Shown here piece after piece: positions 1 to 8,249 of a stretch of DNA of 64,000 nt. The notes beneath the pieces are model-generated. The model was not told the DNA's origin. It did no database searches and was given only the letters and a program-made list of their open reading frames with translations. The DNA lies in contig CAWDGB010000017.1 of assembly GCA_963801715.1 (NCBI GenBank), positions 1 through 64,000 of the forward strand, in the 5' to 3' direction. A program made the position numbers and the translations under genes. The stretch is from CAVVJA01 sp963801715. Its GTDB lineage: Bacteria; Actinomycetota; Actinomycetes; Mycobacteriales; Jatrophihabitantaceae. Every line of letters starts with the position of its first letter. Positions within the stretch are counted from its first letter, which is position 1.

Positions 1-1472
1 TCGTGTCTGTCGGATGGAATACGCACCCGGACGATCGCTCCACCGGTCGGGGCATTAGCCGCGGCCGCGGTGCCGCCGTGGGCCGCTGCAAGGGCAGCGA
101 CGATCGCCAATCCGAGGCCGCTGCCGCCGACCGACGAGGACCTGCTGCGGCCCTTATCGGCGCGAGCGAATCGGTCGAACGCGTGGGGCAGAAACTCATC
201 CGGGAAGCCCGGTCCGGTGTCAGCAACGACCAGGTCCAGGTCTGCGGCATATTCGCTGCCGGAATCGTCGGCGTCAGTAGTCGGCACGACGATCGCGGAC
301 ACGGTGATCTGGCCGCCGGGCGGTGTGTGCCGGAGCGCGTTCTGCAGCAGATTGTCAAGGATCCGCCGGATCGCGAACGGGTCGACGTTCACGAGATCCG
401 GTCCGGATCGGGTCCGGTCGAAGCTGATCCGCTGCTCCAGGATACGGCCGCGGAAGGCCTGATCGACATCCTCGAGCAGGCCGGTCACGGTGGTGGGTTG
501 GCGGCGCAGCATCGGATGTCCACCGTCGGCCTCGGCGAGAAACAATAGATCGTTCGCCAACGCGGCCAGTCGGGCCACCTCGTCCTGTGCGTGCGTGATC
601 GACTCGACGAGGTCTTGCCGGGTTCGGTTCGGGCGGATCGCGGTCTCCAGTTCTGTCTGCAGCACGGCCAGCGGGGTGCGCAGTTCGTGCCCCGCATCCG
701 CGACGAGCGTGCGTTGCTGGTCGAGTGACACTCGCAGCCGGTCAAGCAGCGCATTGAACGTCCGGGCCAGCCGGTTGAGGCTGTCCATCGTTGGTGGTTC
801 GGTGATGCGGCTGCCATCCTCGTGGGCGCTCAGCGCCTCGGCGTCCGCACGCATCCGATCCACCGGGCGCAAGGCGGAGCCGGATACGAGCCATGCGCCG
901 AGCGTTACCAGCGCGAGTAGTACGGGCGCTGCGACGAACAACACCCGCCTTAGCTGGTCTGTGGCGTTAGTGACCGTATCGAGGTTGTCGGCGACGACGA
1001 TCTGCCAGACGCCGTCGGGTCGGGCCAGAGGCTCCGTCAGTAACCGGAAGGAATCCCTGTCATAGCTGACAGTTCGGATCGACCGCACCGTAGCCGGGTG
1101 TAGCCGCTGCTGCGTGCTCAGGGGCGCCCCCGGCAGTACTGCCGGCTGGGCCTCCACCAGGCGCCCGGTCGGGCTGTAGATCGCGGTGATCGCGTTCAGC
1201 TCTGCGACGGGCCGCCGCCGGACGGTCGGCGTGCGCTGCGGTGCGTCCGGAAACCCGCTGCTAACGACATCGGCCGCCGTCGCGTCCGCGCGGCTGCCCA
1301 GGCTGTTATCCACGTTGGCCAACAGGCCACGCTCGAAGAAGATCGAAAACAGCGCGACGCCGGCCGCGGCGAGCACGATCGCGGCGGCTAGGTAGGTTGC
1401 GGCTAGCCGGGCGCGGACACCACGCAGCAGCAACGTGAGGCGTCGAGATCCGCGGAGTGGCTGCTCGGTCAT
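1..1472 (-). CDS. Sensor histidine kinase, OmpR-partner type (3' end cut by window edge)
   Basis: A membrane histidine kinase that should phosphorylate the response regulator encoded just upstream. The frame opens at an ATG (1472-1470) inside an ATGA overlap with the regulator's stop and stays open for about 490 codons to the window edge. Visible order: a first membrane helix (about residues 24-46), an extracytoplasmic sensor region of about 130 residues, a second helix near residue 175-197, a HAMP-like linker, the H-box DAGHELRTPLAVLQTE, the N-box ILDNLLQNALRHTPPG, G1 ADTGPGFP and G2 GGSGLGLAIVAALAAAHGG. Only the last few residues are probably missing. The signal sensed is not evident. The domain assignment is firm; the stimulus is unknown. 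Confidence 0.93.
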   Translation of the reverse strand, partial: MTEQPLRGSRRLTLLLRGVRARLAATYLAAAIVLAAAGVALFSIFFERGLLANVDNSLGSRADATAADVVSSGFPDAPQRTPTVRRRPVAELNAITAIYSPTGRLVEAQPAVLPGAPLSTQQRLHPATVRSIRTVSYDRDSFRLLTEPLARPDGVWQIVVADNLDTVTNATDQLRRVLFVAAPVLLALVTLGAWLVSGSALRPVDRMRADAEALSAHEDGSRITEPPTMDSLNRLARTFNALLDRLRVSLDQQRTLVADAGHELRTPLAVLQTELETAIRPNRTRQDLVESITHAQDEVARLAALANDLLFLAEADGGHPMLRRQPTTVTGLLEDVDQAFRGRILEQRISFDRTRSGPDLVNVDPFAIRRILDNLLQNALRHTPPGGQITVSAIVVPTTDADDSGSEYAADLDLVVADTGPGFPDEFLPHAFDRFARADKGRSRSSSVGGSGLGLAIVAALAAAHGGTAAAANAPTGGAIVRVRIPSDRH

Positions 1473-2167
1473 GCCACCGGACCGGGGTCGGCGTCGGCGC
1501 TGTCGACGAGTCGATAACCGGCGCCGCGCACAGTTTCGATATCGCACCGCCCGAATGGGCGATCGACCTTGCGACGCAGTGAACCGATGTACTGGTCGAT
1601 GACGTTGCTGGTCGGGTCGTAAGCGAAATCCCAGACGTGTTCCAGAATATAGGTGCGGGTCAGCACCTCACCCCGTCGCCGCATCAACAGCTCGAGCAGC
1701 GCGAACTCCTTTGCGGTCAAGTCGATCTCGGTCCCGGCTCGACTAACCCGCCGAGCACCTGGGTCAAGGCGCAGGTCGCCGGCCTCCAGGATCGCCGGCC
1801 GGGCCACTGTCCCCCGGCGTACCAAGGCTCGGATTCGGGCGCTCAACTCGTCGAAGCTGAACGGCTTGGCCAGATAATCGTCCGCTCCCGCATCCAAGCC
1901 CTCGATCCGGGCCGGCACTCCCGCCCGGGCCGTCACCATCAACACGGGCGCCCACCGCCGATCCGCGCGCCAACGCCGCACGATCTCGAAGCCGTCCAGC
2001 CCGGGAAGCATGGCGTCAAGCATGATCGCGTCATAGTTGTTCTCGCGACCCAACCACAATGCTTCCTGGCCGTCCGCGGAGACGTCGACGGCGTACCCGT
2101 CCTCCTCCAAGGCACGCTTGAGCAGAGCCGCCATCCGGGCATCGTCCTCGACGATCAGCAACCGCAC
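1469..2167 (-). CDS. OmpR/PhoB-family response regulator
   Basis: A two-domain response regulator of 232 residues. The N-terminal receiver has the acidic pair VEDD, the phospho-acceptor Asp in IMLDAMLPG and the conserved Lys in LAKPFS. The C-terminal winged helix carries DLTAKEFALLELLMR and ends in the typical GAGYRL. I chose the GTG at 2167, preceded by GGGGAG at 6 bases, over an in-frame GTG at 2203 with no ribosome site. It overlaps the downstream kinase by four bases, so the two are co-translated. The layout resembles MprA/CutR-type actinobacterial systems, but target genes cannot be named from this window. Confidence 0.95.
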   Translation of the reverse strand: MRLLIVEDDARMAALLKRALEEDGYAVDVSADGQEALWLGRENNYDAIMLDAMLPGLDGFEIVRRWRADRRWAPVLMVTARAGVPARIEGLDAGADDYLAKPFSFDELSARIRALVRRGTVARPAILEAGDLRLDPGARRVSRAGTEIDLTAKEFALLELLMRRRGEVLTRTYILEHVWDFAYDPTSNVIDQYIGSLRRKVDRPFGRCDIETVRGAGYRLVDSADADPGPVA

Positions 2168-2271
2168 CGCGGGCTCCCCACGCCCATCCACGGTACGGTC
2201 CACCGCGCGCGGTCGGACGGCCGCCTTCGACTCATCGTCCGTACATCATCAGCTCAATACGCCTGCTCGTC

Positions 2272-2466
2272 GTGTCGGCTCTCGACGATCGCCCCATCCC
2301 GATCGGCGCGATCGTCACCGCCCTCTACGACGGTCGCGAGATCGATGGCGAGCTGCTGGGCATCGCGATGGGGCGCATTGCCGCGTATGTGCGCATTCCG
2401 ATCAGCGAGTCCCGGCATCGCATCATCGTCCTGCCGTGGACTGCCATTCGGCGTAAAGACCCTTAA
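2272..2466 (+). CDS. Small hypothetical protein (64 aa)
   Basis: A GTG-started frame of 64 codons with strongly G/C-biased third positions, as in neighbouring real genes. The product is compact and mixed beta/alpha in character (IGAIVTALYDGREIDGELL, then RIIVLPWTAIRR), without signal peptide or membrane helix. It is divergent from the response regulator, with about 100 bases between them. No family was recognised. There is no clear Shine-Dalgarno, so the start is uncertain and a chance frame cannot be excluded. Confidence 0.45.
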   Translation: MSALDDRPIPIGAIVTALYDGREIDGELLGIAMGRIAAYVRIPISESRHRIIVLPWTAIRRKDP

Positions 2467-2496
2467 GAGTGCGGCAGGCCGGTTCAGAATCCCGTT

Positions 2497-2760
2497 GCCG
2501 GCACGGTGAGTACATAGACGGCCTAACGCTTGAGGAAGCGACGCGCGTCGACCTGCGCGACTCGGTGTGGATCGCTGGGGTGCGAGCGCTGCCGCGGTCA
2601 CCTGCTCTGGCTGTGCGCGAAGGCGGGGTTCACGCCGAGGATCTCCTACACCACCGGCGACATGGTTGTGCTGCAGTCGCAGGCTGGTCGCCGCCGGCAT
2701 GGGAGTAAGCACTATCCCCGGCTAGCTCGCGCACTGAAAACGCCGGGGATCGGGCTGTAG
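2497..2760 (+). pseudogene. Decayed LysR-type regulator, C-terminal remnant
   Basis: Pieces of a LysR substrate-binding domain can be followed through three frames. VDLRDSVWIAG reads in one frame, GCERCRGHLLWLCAKAGFTP and SYTTGDMVVLQS in a second, LVAAGMGVSTIPG in a third, and LKTPGIGL again in the second. Together they match the usual end of the fold, where an AGMGVSTIPGLAL-type loop precedes the final strand. No N-terminal helix-turn-helix is visible upstream. The several shifts and the missing 5' end make this a true relic rather than a single sequencing error. Confidence 0.7.
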
Positions 2761-2780
2761 CTAGGCCAGGCCGGGTGGCG

Positions 2781-3413
2781 TCACGTGGGGCGCGAGTGCG
2801 TCGCAACGCTGAAGGCCCAGATGGCGTCGTCAACCTGCACGCTGACGAAGGAGGCGGTCTGCGGCACGACATGAGGCAGCAGGATCGAGTGTTCGCCGTC
2901 AGGGAGTCGCTTGTCGATGATGATCAACGAGTCGCTGAGCGGATTCGGCGGGACAAAGGACGTCTGCCACCACCCGATCACCGTGACATCTCGCGATTGG
3001 CGCAGCGACAAGTTGATCGTCCGCACCTCAGCGTGGTAACTCGGGGGACTTTCGCAGTGCTCGTCTCGGACTGCGAACGCACCTTCGACCTGTCGCACGA
3101 TGAGCCCGGGGATGCCGGCTAGTCCCTGGACGAAGATAACCCGTTCGTTGAGGCGAACGATGTCGCGTCGCAACGCGGCTCGTCTCTCTTCCGGAACCTG
3201 CCCGCCGAACACAACCAGATCCACTCGGCGCAGATTGAACTCGGCGATGACGTCGTCAAACCGGTTGGTCGCATCCGCCGTGTATCCGCGGTCGTGCAGG
3301 AGAGAAACCGCACTGGCAAGTACGGCCGGGCTCTTGCCGACGATGAGTACGTGCCGCTGAGCAGCGGCATTGCTTGTGTCACGGCGAAGCGGCTTGGGCT
3401 GAGACGTACTCAT
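2781..3413 (-). CDS. Receiver-like domain protein of unknown function
   Basis: A 210-residue protein. Residues about 20-130 look like a degenerate response-regulator receiver fold (HVLIVGKSPAVLASAVSLL at its start, then VDLVVFGG where the phospho-Asp strand ends). The usual phospho-acceptor Asp is replaced, so phosphorylation is unlikely. The C-terminal 80 residues are beta-rich and unrecognised. The start is the ATG at 3413, with GAGGTG just upstream; a longer frame to 3503 would run through operator DNA. It is divergent from a MarR-type gene and shares its 125-base intergenic region, which holds several CCAACG/CGTTGG half-sites, so control by that MarR is likely. Confidence 0.7.
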   Translation of the reverse strand: MSTSQPKPLRRDTSNAAAQRHVLIVGKSPAVLASAVSLLHDRGYTADATNRFDDVIAEFNLRRVDLVVFGGQVPEERRAALRRDIVRLNERVIFVQGLAGIPGLIVRQVEGAFAVRDEHCESPPSYHAEVRTINLSLRQSRDVTVIGWWQTSFVPPNPLSDSLIIIDKRLPDGEHSILLPHVVPQTASFVSVQVDDAIWAFSVATHSRPT

Positions 3414-3465
3414 CGATCGCACCTCTTCTGGTACCACGAGAAGGAGTTCAACGTACGTGTTGTAT

Positions 3466-3511
3466 CGTTGGTCAAGCCAACGTTGGCTATACCAACATAA
3501 CAAACGTTGGT
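3466..3511. promoter_or_regulatory. Cluster of CGTTGG/CCAACG inverted repeats, probable MarR operator
   Basis: Within 46 bases there are three overlapping palindromes: CGTTGG-5-CCAACG (3466-3482), the perfect CCAACGTTGG (3477-3486), and ACCAAC-9-GTTGGT (3491-3511). They lie between the divergent starts at 3413 and 3539. MarR-family dimers typically bind such sites in their own divergent promoters. Binding is inferred; the repeats themselves are read directly. Confidence 0.65.
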
Positions 3512-3538
3512 ACGACCCACAACTGTTACGATCCCGCC

Positions 3539-4036
3539 GTGCCTGAACAACCGCACCGAAACGACTTCGCCCCCGCGCGAATCCGGGACCGGCCGACCTG
3601 GCTGATCAGCCGGGCCTACGCACGGTCGACCGGACTACTGAACGACGGGTTCGAATCCCACGGCGCGGGACTCCGCAGCTACCACTATCGGCTGCTCGCG
3701 GCCTTGGACGAATGGGGCCCGGCTAGCCAAGCGGACCTGGGGCGCAGCACCGGCATTGATCGCAGTGACGTGGTCGCCGCGCTCAACGAGCTGGCAGATC
3801 GCGCGCTGATCGAACGTGCCGTCGACCCACACGACCGGCGCCGCAACATCGTGTCGATCACCCGCTCGGGCACGAGGCAGCTCCGCGTCCTCGACCGGGT
3901 AATCTCCGAGATTCAGGAACGGCTCCTCGCGCCCCTGTCACCGAGCGAGCGCCGTCAATTCATCAAGCTCATGCATCGCGTCCTCGACGCGAACGAAATC
4001 CCACGCGACAAGGCATCCTCGGATCAGGGGCGCTGA
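3539..4036 (+). CDS. MarR-family transcriptional regulator
   Basis: A 165-residue winged-helix repressor. The helix-turn-helix lies about residues 60-85 (ASQADLGRSTGIDRSDVVAAL) and is followed by the wing, with the typical DPHDRRRNIVSITRSG. Flanking helices would form the dimer interface. The start is the GTG at 3539 (protein begins VPEQPHRN); upstream in-frame codons run through the operator cluster and are unlikely to be translated. It is divergent from the receiver-like gene, the usual MarR arrangement of repressor facing its target. The ligand is unknown. Confidence 0.88.
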   Translation: MPEQPHRNDFAPARIRDRPTWLISRAYARSTGLLNDGFESHGAGLRSYHYRLLAALDEWGPASQADLGRSTGIDRSDVVAALNELADRALIERAVDPHDRRRNIVSITRSGTRQLRVLDRVISEIQERLLAPLSPSERRQFIKLMHRVLDANEIPRDKASSDQGR

Positions 4037-4091
4037 CCGAAGGCTTGCGCGACACTAGATCTCTGTCCGTGCCGGCGGGTACGTTGATCTT

Positions 4092-5082
4092 GTGGAAGAA
4101 CGGGCTGAGCCGAGGGTAGTAATCACTCATCCCGAGCGGGTGTACTTCTCGGAGCGCGGCGATACGAAGGGGGATCTGGCCGCGCACTACTTGCGGGTCG
4201 AGCAGCCGCTGATGCGCGCGATCGGGCGGACGGCCGGTGCTGTTGCAACGATTCCCGGAGGGCGCTGGAGGGCCGTCCTTCTTCCAAAAGCGGGTGCCCA
4301 AATCCGTCCCGCCGTGGTTGCAGACGACGATCGTCTCGACACCGAACGGCACGACCTCGCAAGCCCTCGTGATCGCGGACATCGATCACGTGCTGTGGGC
4401 ATTGAACCTGGGTTGTCTAGGTTTCCATGTCTGGCCGTATCGCGCTGACGACTCCGATCACACGGACGAACTGCGCCTGGACCTGGATCCGACGCCCGGA
4501 ATCGACTTCGGCCAGATTCGCGAGGCCGCGCACGAGCTGAAGACATTGCTCGATGAGTGCGGCGTCGTGGGCTACCCGAAGACCACAGGTAACCGCGGCC
4601 TACATGTCTACGTTCGGCTCGACCGGCGTTGGGATTCCTATCAGGTCCGAAGCGCCGCCGTCGCCATAGCCCGCGAGCTCGAGCGCCGTCGACCGGATCT
4701 CATCACGGCTGCGTGGTGGAAGGAGGAGCGCGGCCGGCGAGTATTCATCGACTTCAACCAGAACGCGCCGCACAAGACCGTGTTCGGGGCCTGGTCAGTC
4801 CGCGCCCGCGCCGGAGCGCAGGTCTCGACGCCGATCTCCTGGGACGAGCTTGACCACATCCACCCCGATGAGCTCACCATCGCGTCGCTGCCCGAACGTC
4901 TTGCGACCAGAGCCGATCCCTGGCTGCAGATCAACGATGCCCCCCAGGCGCTCGAGCCGTTCTTGCAGATGGATGTCCGTGACCGGGCCAGCGGACTCAT
5001 GGATGCCCCCTGGCCACCGGTTTACCCCAAGCAACCCGACGAACCGCCTCGAGTCCAACCGAGCCGAGCCAAGAAGCCATGA
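4092..5082 (+). CDS. LigD-type polymerase (PrimPol) domain protein, single-base frameshift near 4230
   Basis: A standalone relative of the polymerase domain of LigD, which with Ku fills and joins double-strand breaks. The first 46 codons from the GTG at 4092 read VVITHPERVYFSERGDTKGD, the family N-terminus. The frame then fails, and the rest continues one frame over from about 4231 (LLQRFPEG, FFQKR, then the metal-binding ELRLDLDP, KTTGNRGLHVYV, and AWWKEERGRRVFIDFNQNAP). Removing one base at about 4230 (atcgggcgg-a-cggccg) restores a continuous product of about 329 residues, and total length 991 fits exactly one extra base. No Ku or ligase gene is in the window. It is either a sequencing error or a recently broken gene. 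Confidence 0.85.
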
Positions 5083-5218
5083 GGAGGATTCCGCCTCGCA
5101 GAACGCCAATGCTGTCGGCGACACCTTGCGATCCGGTCTCTGGTCGCGCCGATCCACCGCAGAGGACGACGCCGACGATTGACCGATGAAGGGCAAGCGG
5201 TCAGGCTAGAGGCAGCGG

Positions 5219-5422
5219 ATGGATGCCTCTGGCTACGGACTGACCACCATGAAGCATGAAGTGACAATCGTCCAGGTCGGCGAGGGCGCCGCCCGAGCCG
5301 TGTGCAGCTGCGGTTGGCAGAGCCCGCTGTTCGGCGGGGGTAAGAAGGCCGGGACGATGGACGTCCTGCAGCAGGCCGCCGACGCCGGTGACGTCCACGA
5401 GTGGGACGCCTCGCTGGAGTAA
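5219..5422 (+). CDS. Small protein with CSCGW motif (67 aa)
   Basis: A 67-residue soluble protein with one short cysteine motif, CSCGWQSPLFGG, and an acidic C-terminus. AGAGG lies about 7 bases before the ATG at 5219; an internal ATG at 5249 is an alternative start. It ends four bases before the convergent LacI gene. The two cysteines alone are too few for a zinc site unless the protein dimerises. No family name can be given with confidence. Confidence 0.6.
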   Translation: MDASGYGLTTMKHEVTIVQVGEGAARAVCSCGWQSPLFGGGKKAGTMDVLQQAADAGDVHEWDASLE

Positions 5423-5426
5423 CGGG

Positions 5427-6464
5427 CTACGCACTGTCTCCCCTCTCCAATTCGAGATGGGCCAGCTCACCGGAATCACCGGTGGGGCCTCCGTCGATCT
5501 CGCGAAGAAGTCGGTCGACGATGCGAGCTGCGATCGGGGCTACCGGTATGGCCAGCGTCGTGAGTGTCGGAGTGAGGCTGCGACCGATCATGCTGCCGTC
5601 GAACCCGGTGACGTCCAGATCGGCGCCAATGACCATGCCTCGGTGTGCCGCGGCCTGGTACAGCGCGGCGGCGAGGGCATCGCTTCCGGTCACGACGGCC
5701 GAGGGCGCATGGGCTGCCTCGATCAGAGCGGTTGCAGCTATAGCCTGATCCGGTCGCGACGCGCCGGATCGAACGACGCGCGGCGACAACGCGCTTTCCC
5801 GCATGGCGGTCAGATACCCGCGCTCCCGGTCTCTATCCCAGTAGTACGGCCCCTCGAAGCCGAGGTAGCCGATGCTCTTGTGGCCCTTGGTAATGAGCAT
5901 TCGGGTTATGGCAGCCACACCGACCGCATTGTCGATATCGATCCAGGACTGCGGCAGATGCGGTTCGGTGCGTCCGAAGCAGGCAAACGGCACCGCCAGG
6001 TCGGCAACCAGCTCGATCCGCTGATCACGTGTGCCGAGGGTAGAAAAGACGAAGCCGTCGACCCGTCTGGAGCGGATAAGCTCCTCGATCTCCGCGAGGG
6101 GGTTACCCGACGCGGTAAGCAGCAGGTGGTAATGCCGGGCGCCGGACGCAACGGCCACCGCCTGCACGAACTCGGCAGCTATCGCGTTCCCAACACCAAG
6201 TTCGACCGCCGGCATAGGGTGTGCGACTTGCTGAGTTCGCTGCAAGCGAAGACTCATCGCCCCGGAGTGCGGTGCGTAGTCGAGAGTTTCGATAACTCGT
6301 CGCACCCGATCGATCGTGGTCGCGCCAACCCGGCCCTGGCCGCGAATCACGTTCGACACCGTCTGGCGGGACACCCCAGCCATGCGCGCAACGTCGTGGA
6401 TCGTCGCGCGGCGCTCACCACCTGCCCCGCCAGAGCGTCGGTGCGACGCGTTTGAGGACCTCAC
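5427..6464 (-). CDS. LacI-family transcriptional regulator
   Basis: A 345-residue sugar-responsive regulator. The LacI helix-turn-helix is near the N-terminus (ATIHDVARMAGVSRQTVSNV, then the hinge region), followed by a periplasmic-binding-protein-like sensor domain with GHKSIGYLGF and VTGSDALAAAL. The start is a GTG with GGAGGAGG immediately upstream. It is divergent from the GH31 glycosidase and stands beside the galactose genes, so it probably represses that locus and is released by a galactoside or its product. The intergenic region contains a CG-centred palindrome typical of LacI operators. Confidence 0.93.
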   Translation of the reverse strand: MRSSNASHRRSGGAGGERRATIHDVARMAGVSRQTVSNVIRGQGRVGATTIDRVRRVIETLDYAPHSGAMSLRLQRTQQVAHPMPAVELGVGNAIAAEFVQAVAVASGARHYHLLLTASGNPLAEIEELIRSRRVDGFVFSTLGTRDQRIELVADLAVPFACFGRTEPHLPQSWIDIDNAVGVAAITRMLITKGHKSIGYLGFEGPYYWDRDRERGYLTAMRESALSPRVVRSGASRPDQAIAATALIEAAHAPSAVVTGSDALAAALYQAAAHRGMVIGADLDVTGFDGSMIGRSLTPTLTTLAIPVAPIAARIVDRLLREIDGGPTGDSGELAHLELERGDSA

Positions 6465-6485
6465 GCCTCCTCCGTCATGCTCATT

Positions 6486-6539
6486 GCTGCCTTGACAGTT
6501 GGCGCTGCCTTGACAATGCGGCGCCGCTGCCTTGACAGT
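6486..6539. repeat. Three direct repeats of GCTGCCTTGACARTgcGGC
   Basis: The 14-base unit GCTGCCTTGACAGT/AAT starts at 6486, 6504 and 6526, giving spacings of 18 and 22 bases, close to two helical turns. Each copy contains TTGACA, the consensus -35 hexamer. The array lies between lacI and the GH31 gene. It could be an activator-binding array, stacked promoters, or a local duplication. No function is demonstrated by the sequence. Confidence 0.7.
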
Positions 6540-6573
6540 GCGGCGTTCGAGATGCGACCTTAGCCGTCGTAGC

Positions 6574-6585
6574 TGGAACGTTCAA
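6574..6585. promoter_or_regulatory. Candidate LacI operator TGGAACGTTCAA
   Basis: The palindromic core GAACGTTC (6576-6583) has the central CG and A/T flanks typical of LacI/GalR-family operators, which a LacI dimer bends at the CG step. It lies 43 bases before the GH31 start, in the divergent region with the lacI gene. It is inferred to be bound by that regulator. Confidence 0.55.
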
Positions 6586-6627
6586 CCAGGAGCTTTTTGG
6601 TGAATCACCAGAAATAGGCATATAACC

Positions 6628-8202
6628 ATGGCGACGACGATCACCGACGAGATCGTTCTTGATCTTGCTGAAGGCGAGTGCTGGTGGGGCGGCGCTGTTG
6701 CCGACGGTCAGCGCATGCCGTTCGGCCCGGCGGTGCATCGGCGCAATCTCGCCAGGTCAGCCGGGTTCTTGACGAACGATCAGGACGGCGCGAATCAATC
6801 CGCCCCGCTGCTCGTCTCGAACCGCGGGCGATACATCTGGTCAGATGACGCGTTCACCTTCGAATTCGTCAACAGCACGCTACGGGTTACTGGCGGCAAT
6901 CCGGTGGTCGGTGCCGGACGGCCGCCAACGCTGGCGGGCGCGTTCCGCATGGCCTCTCGCGCCCACTTTCCACCCAGTGGCGCAACACCGGCTGCCGCAA
7001 TGTTCGGGTCGCCTCAGTACAACACCTGGATCGAGATGCCGTATGTGCCGACCCAACAAGGCGTACTCGGCTATGTCCGCGGCATGCTCGATTCTGGGCT
7101 TCCGCCTGGAGTTGTCATCATCGATGACAACTGGTCCCCGGCGTACGGGACATGGCGGTTCGACCTGAGCCGTTTTCCTGATCCGACGTCCATGATCCGA
7201 ACGCTGCATTCATGGGATTGCCAGGTGATGCTGTGGATCGTTCCGTTCGTCAGTCCCGACACGCACCGATTCCGGATTCTGGACAAGCGTGATCTGCTGG
7301 TTCGGGACGCGGACGGCAGTCCGGCGATTCGGCACTGGTGGAACGGCTACAGCGCTGTGCTGGATATCAGCAATCCGGTCGCAGCTGCGCGGTTGTGCGA
7401 GGATCTCGACCGTCTCGTCAGCGAACACGGGGTCGACGGATTCAAGTTCGACGCCGGGGACCTGCGGGACTTTCGCTCCGGAGACCGGAACGCCGGGATG
7501 GCCGAACCGACCGAGCAGTGCGAGGCGTGGGCGCGGATCGCGGTGCGTTACCGCTTCAACGAACTTCGTGCCTGCTGGAAAATGGGCGGCCAGCCCTTGG
7601 CGCAAAGGCTGCACGACAAACCGCCACTCTGGGGAGCAAGTGGCCTGGCATCACTGATTCCTGAATCCATCGCGCAGGGGTTGATCGGTCACCCCTTCGT
7701 CTGCCCCGACATGGTGGGGGGCGGCGACGTCAACTACTGCTCAGATGATCGACCTGTAGATCAAGAATTGTTCGTGCGCTATACACAATGCGCCGCACTG
7801 TTTCCAATGATGCAGTTCTCCATGGCACCGGCGCGGGTGCTCGACGCCAAGCACCTGCACGCCGTCCAGGACGCTGTGCGGCTACGCCAGCATTTGGCCA
7901 CCGAGATTCTCGATCTCGTTAACGAAGCTGCGGCGAGTGGGGAACCGATCCTACGGCCGCTCGCCTATCACTTCTCCGGTTACGAGCACGTCCACGACCA
8001 GTTCCTGCTCGGGGAGAAGATTCTTGTCGCTCCGGTTCTGCGTCAGGGCGCATCGACCAGGTCTGTCGAACTCCCGCCCGGAAGCTGGATCGACGTGGAC
8101 GGCCACTCTTTGACCGGACCAACCCAGGTCGAGGTGCCGGTGGATCTAGAGAGCATTCCCTGGTTCCGTCGCGACGAACAGGGATTGCGGGCAACGCCTT
8201 AG
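6628..8202 (+). CDS. GH31 glycoside hydrolase, MYORG-like; possible alpha-galactosidase
   Basis: A 524-residue (beta/alpha)8 retaining glycosidase. The catalytic nucleophile motif is VDGFKFDAGD (Asp about residue 275), preceded by VVIIDDNW and VMLWIVPFV strands and followed by HPFVCPDMVGGG. A small beta domain closes the C-terminus (ILVAPVLRQGA). The KFDAGD form is that of the MYORG/YihQ side of GH31 rather than classical alpha-glucosidases. No signal peptide is seen, so it should act on imported substrate. The ATG at 6628 is the only start downstream of an in-frame stop and has little ribosome site. Location beside lacI, galK and galE suggests release of galactose from alpha-galactosides; this is inference from context. 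Confidence 0.82.
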   Translation: MATTITDEIVLDLAEGECWWGGAVADGQRMPFGPAVHRRNLARSAGFLTNDQDGANQSAPLLVSNRGRYIWSDDAFTFEFVNSTLRVTGGNPVVGAGRPPTLAGAFRMASRAHFPPSGATPAAAMFGSPQYNTWIEMPYVPTQQGVLGYVRGMLDSGLPPGVVIIDDNWSPAYGTWRFDLSRFPDPTSMIRTLHSWDCQVMLWIVPFVSPDTHRFRILDKRDLLVRDADGSPAIRHWWNGYSAVLDISNPVAAARLCEDLDRLVSEHGVDGFKFDAGDLRDFRSGDRNAGMAEPTEQCEAWARIAVRYRFNELRACWKMGGQPLAQRLHDKPPLWGASGLASLIPESIAQGLIGHPFVCPDMVGGGDVNYCSDDRPVDQELFVRYTQCAALFPMMQFSMAPARVLDAKHLHAVQDAVRLRQHLATEILDLVNEAAASGEPILRPLAYHFSGYEHVHDQFLLGEKILVAPVLRQGASTRSVELPPGSWIDVDGHSLTGPTQVEVPVDLESIPWFRRDEQGLRATP

Positions 8203-8249
8203 TGTCAGCTTTTCGTGCGACCGTATTGGTCTGGTCGCGTGCGCCTCGC

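Noticed and set aside
5388..6455. Plus-strand frame of 355 codons
   Set aside because: Antisense to the LacI gene, which has a complete helix-turn-helix and ribosome site.
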